64,000 nt of DNA. Source: Croceibacterium soli. GTDB lineage: Bacteria > Pseudomonadota > Alphaproteobacteria > Sphingomonadales > Sphingomonadaceae. Below are positions 61,592 to 64,000 of this stretch, one piece after another. Position 1 is the stretch's first letter, and each line of letters opens with the position of its first letter. A program made the translations under genes and the position numbers. The stretch covers positions 434,001 to 498,000 of the forward strand of contig NZ_WTYK01000002.1 of the NCBI RefSeq assembly GCF_009828065.1. Reading direction: 5' to 3'. A model generated the notes under the pieces. That model was given only the letters and a program-made list of their open reading frames with translations, ran no database searches and was not told the DNA's origin.

Positions 61592-64000
61592 ATGAAGCGC
61601 AACGCAGATGCGCCTGTTGGATGGCCGGTGGACGACTCCCATAACCCTTCAGTGGCGACCTTCGTCACCGACCTGGACGATCTCGCGCCGGTCGTCGACT
61701 TCGGCCTGTGGTATTGGGCCGTAGGCTCTCGCCACGTCGCTGCCTCCCCCCAGCTTCTCAAGCTGATCGACCTGCAGGGAACCGGTGCCGGGCTTGGCCT
61801 GGGCGTCGCTCTAGCGATGATCCATCCCGAGGATCGCCGCGGTACGCTGGCGAAGCTGGCTGCCATTCTCGCAGACCGGCAGGCGCGCGAGCACGAGTTT
61901 CGCATCGTCCGTGCCGATGGCGAGCCACGGGTCTGCTGGTCGAAGCTCCGTCCTATCGTCGAAGACGGTGCGGTCGTCGCAGTGCGCGGCACCTGCCTCG
62001 ACGTCACCCACTTGCGCGAGACGGAAGCCCGGGCGCGGGAACGGGAGGAGGACTATCGCCACATCATCGAGCTGAGCCCGCAGAAGCCTTGGGTGGCGGA
62101 CAGCTCCGGCAACATCCTGAGCATGGGCACGCGGTGGACGGCAATTACTGGATTGTCGACCGACGAGGCTCTCGGCACGGGATGGATGAAAGCCGTTCAT
62201 CCAGACGATCTCGAAGCGGCAGCGTCCATGCTAAGGACCGCGCAGGACCGGCAGCCGCTCGTCGACGGCCGCTATCGCATCCGCACGGCCGACGGCACCT
62301 ACCGCTGGATGCGCACGCGCGGATATCCACGCAAGGACGCCAACGGCGAGATCGTCCGCTGGTACGGCCTCACCGAGGACATCCATGAGCAGGTCGAAGC
62401 CGAGCAGAGCCTGCGCGAAGGGGAGGAGCACTACCGCCACGCCGTCGAGCTCAGCCCGCAGATCCCCTGGACCGCCGACAAGTGGGGGAACATCACCGAA
62501 GTCGGCCCGCGCTGGCTCGAACTCATGGGAATGGATCTGCAATCGACCCTCGGCCAGGGATGGGCCAGGGCGCTGCACCCCGAGGATGTGCCGGCGACAT
62601 ACACTATCTGGTCCGATTGCCTCGAGACCGGAGCACCGCTGGACGTGCGTTATCGCCTGAAGCACGTCGACGGCGAGTACCGCTGGGTGCGGGCCCGCGC
62701 TCGCCCGCGCCTAGACGAATCGGGACAGATCGTTCGCTGGTACGGGGTGGCGGAGGACATCGACGATCAGGTTCGGGCCGAGGGTGCGCTGGTGAAGGCC
62801 GAGGAGCGCTACCGCCTTGCGACGCAAGCCACCAACGATCTGATCTGGGACTGGGATGTCGCTAGCGAACGGGTCGAATGGACGCGCTCTCTCGTCGACG
62901 GGTTCGGCTACCCTATCGAGGAACTCGGTACCCATCTCGACTGGTGGGGGGAGCACATCCACCCAGATGACCGCGCCGCGACGCTGAATTCCTTCCATGA
63001 CGCCGTCGATGGCGCGAGCAAGAAGTACCTCGCCGAATATCGCTTCCGGCGCGCGGACGGCAGCTACGCGACAGTTTGCGATCGTGCCTTCATCGTGCGG
63101 GACGAGCATGGCCGGGCCGTTCGCGCGGTGGGCGCAATGCAGGATCTGTCGGAGCGCAAGCTCGCCGAGGAGAAAGCCCGCTGGGGCGCGACCCACGACT
63201 ACCTGACCGAACTGCCCAACCGGCGGCTGTTCCAGGAGCGGCTGGAGCATGCGCTCGCCCTGGCCGTCGCGGGGGGCGGCAAGGTCGGCCTGCTGCATCT
63301 CGACGTCGATCAATTCAAGCAGATCAACGATGCGCTGGGTCATGGCGCCGGCGACACGCTGCTCCGCACGTTATCGTCGCGTCTGCGCGACGTCATCCGG
63401 CCGTGCGATACGATCGCGCGGCTCGGCGGCGACGAATTCGCGATCATCCTCCCGAACTTGGACAGCGAACAGGACCTGGCCGACCTGATCGGCAGGCTGC
63501 TGGAGCGAATGCGCGAGCCGTTCGCCTACGACGGCCGGGTGCTCGATTGCCGCGCCAGCATCGGCGCGAGCCTCCATCCCCAGCACGGCTCGACTCCGGA
63601 GGAACTGCTGAAGCACGCCGACATTGCGCTCTACATGGCCAAGGCGATGAACCGTGGCGGCTCCGTGGTCTACGAGCACCGGATGCGGGAAGAGATGCGC
63701 AAGCGGTCTTCCATGGTCACGCGCGCCCGCGAAGCGATCCGCGAGGATCGGCTCATCGCCTATTACCAGCCGAAGGTCGACCTGCAGAATCAGAACCGCA
63801 TCGTCGGTTTCGAGACGCTGCTGCGGTGGCAGGATCCGCAGCACGGGATACAGCTGCCGATGACCCTCGAGGCGGCGTTCGAGGATCTCGAAGTGGCCGC
63901 TGCCATCAGCGATCGCATCATCGAACACGCCATCCGCGACATGCGCCGCTGGCTCGATCTCGGCCTCGATTTCGGTCACGTCGCCGTCAACGCAGCCGCC
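61592..64000 (+). CDS. Multi-PAS GGDEF-EAL protein (3' partial)
   Basis: An open frame of 803 codons reaching the right edge. About four PAS/PAC units occupy residues 30-530, with repeated PAC-type endings such as YRWMRTRGYPRKDANGEIVR and YRWVRARARPRLDESGQIVR. GGDEF follows (about 535-690) with THDYLTELPNRRLFQERLEH, RLGGDEFAIILP and I-site RPCD. The EAL domain starts at about 725 with YYQPKVDLQNQNRIVGFETL, where the motif reads ETL, and is cut after AVNAAA. The start ATG 61592 has only a weak GGATGGG site. It lies 74 bases after the previous GGDEF-EAL gene on the same strand. Confidence 0.9.
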   Translation, partial: MKRNADAPVGWPVDDSHNPSVATFVTDLDDLAPVVDFGLWYWAVGSRHVAASPQLLKLIDLQGTGAGLGLGVALAMIHPEDRRGTLAKLAAILADRQAREHEFRIVRADGEPRVCWSKLRPIVEDGAVVAVRGTCLDVTHLRETEARAREREEDYRHIIELSPQKPWVADSSGNILSMGTRWTAITGLSTDEALGTGWMKAVHPDDLEAAASMLRTAQDRQPLVDGRYRIRTADGTYRWMRTRGYPRKDANGEIVRWYGLTEDIHEQVEAEQSLREGEEHYRHAVELSPQIPWTADKWGNITEVGPRWLELMGMDLQSTLGQGWARALHPEDVPATYTIWSDCLETGAPLDVRYRLKHVDGEYRWVRARARPRLDESGQIVRWYGVAEDIDDQVRAEGALVKAEERYRLATQATNDLIWDWDVASERVEWTRSLVDGFGYPIEELGTHLDWWGEHIHPDDRAATLNSFHDAVDGASKKYLAEYRFRRADGSYATVCDRAFIVRDEHGRAVRAVGAMQDLSERKLAEEKARWGATHDYLTELPNRRLFQERLEHALALAVAGGGKVGLLHLDVDQFKQINDALGHGAGDTLLRTLSSRLRDVIRPCDTIARLGGDEFAIILPNLDSEQDLADLIGRLLERMREPFAYDGRVLDCRASIGASLHPQHGSTPEELLKHADIALYMAKAMNRGGSVVYEHRMREEMRKRSSMVTRAREAIREDRLIAYYQPKVDLQNQNRIVGFETLLRWQDPQHGIQLPMTLEAAFEDLEVAAAISDRIIEHAIRDMRRWLDLGLDFGHVAVNAAA

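Overview
The window is a high-GC chromosomal segment that reads as an alphaproteobacterium of the order Sphingomonadales (Sphingomonadaceae or Erythrobacteraceae). The evidence is the ribosomal protein sequences, abundant HWE-type histidine kinases, a FATGUY-type single-domain response regulator, a sphingomonad-style TonB-dependent receptor, and the palindromic repeat families typical of these genomes (motifs such as GTTCGTCCTGAGCTTGTCGAA and CCGGAACAAGTCCGGGATGAC). Genus cannot be fixed from the sequence alone.

Layout. 1-2618: end of sucB and all of lpdA (2-oxoglutarate dehydrogenase complex). 2754-5094: a VOC protein, a PepSY membrane protein translationally coupled to a TRIC/UPF0126 membrane protein, and a small secreted protein. 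5317-28607, minus strand: the fused str-S10-spc-alpha ribosomal superoperon, in transcription order rpsL, rpsG, fusA, tuf, rpsJ, rplC, rplD, rplW, rplB, rpsS, rplV, rpsC, rplP, rpmC, rpsQ, rplN, rplX, rplE, rpsN, rpsH, rplF, rplR, rpsE, rpmD, rplO, secY, adk, a secreted SRPBCC protein, rpsM, rpsK, rpoA, then rplQ. The usual rpoA-rplQ linkage is broken by a plus-strand block: a CHASE2/degenerate-GGDEF/EAL protein and a 32-residue ORF with its own Shine-Dalgarno and terminator.

29357-41015: signalling and metabolism. An HWE kinase with a FATGUY response regulator, a small CDF transporter, a LysR regulator divergent from a TonB receptor, apaG, a second HWE kinase, metZ, and a PMT-type mannosyltransferase convergent with a GT2-GtrA glycosyltransferase. 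41022-48408: leuB-recO, ubiK, tspO, tlyA, a lipoprotein, an 18-codon ORF with an extreme Shine-Dalgarno, ilvE and an EthD-like protein. 48422-54623: an M49-like lipoprotein peptidase, a repeat-flanked GIY-YIG protein, and a coupled GMC oxidoreductase/HupE-like/MBL-fold operon. 54773-58411: a third HWE kinase, a response regulator, topoisomerase IB and YghU-type GST. 58573-64000: tRNA-Gln and three GGDEF or GGDEF-EAL proteins, the last cut by the right edge.

How it works together. The left half is the translation core with SecY, adenylate kinase and RNA polymerase alpha. The right half is dominated by sensing: three HWE kinases, two single-domain regulators and four cyclic-di-GMP proteins. Three GGAAC-N16-NGTT sites, the signature of the general stress sigma factor EcfG, lie in front of the FATGUY kinase operon, the second regulator and topoisomerase IB, which suggests general stress control of this region. 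Interspersed repeats sit in nearly every larger gap and in one case form the N-terminal codons of a protein. S12 carries Arg at position 88, where most bacteria have the streptomycin-contacting Lys.
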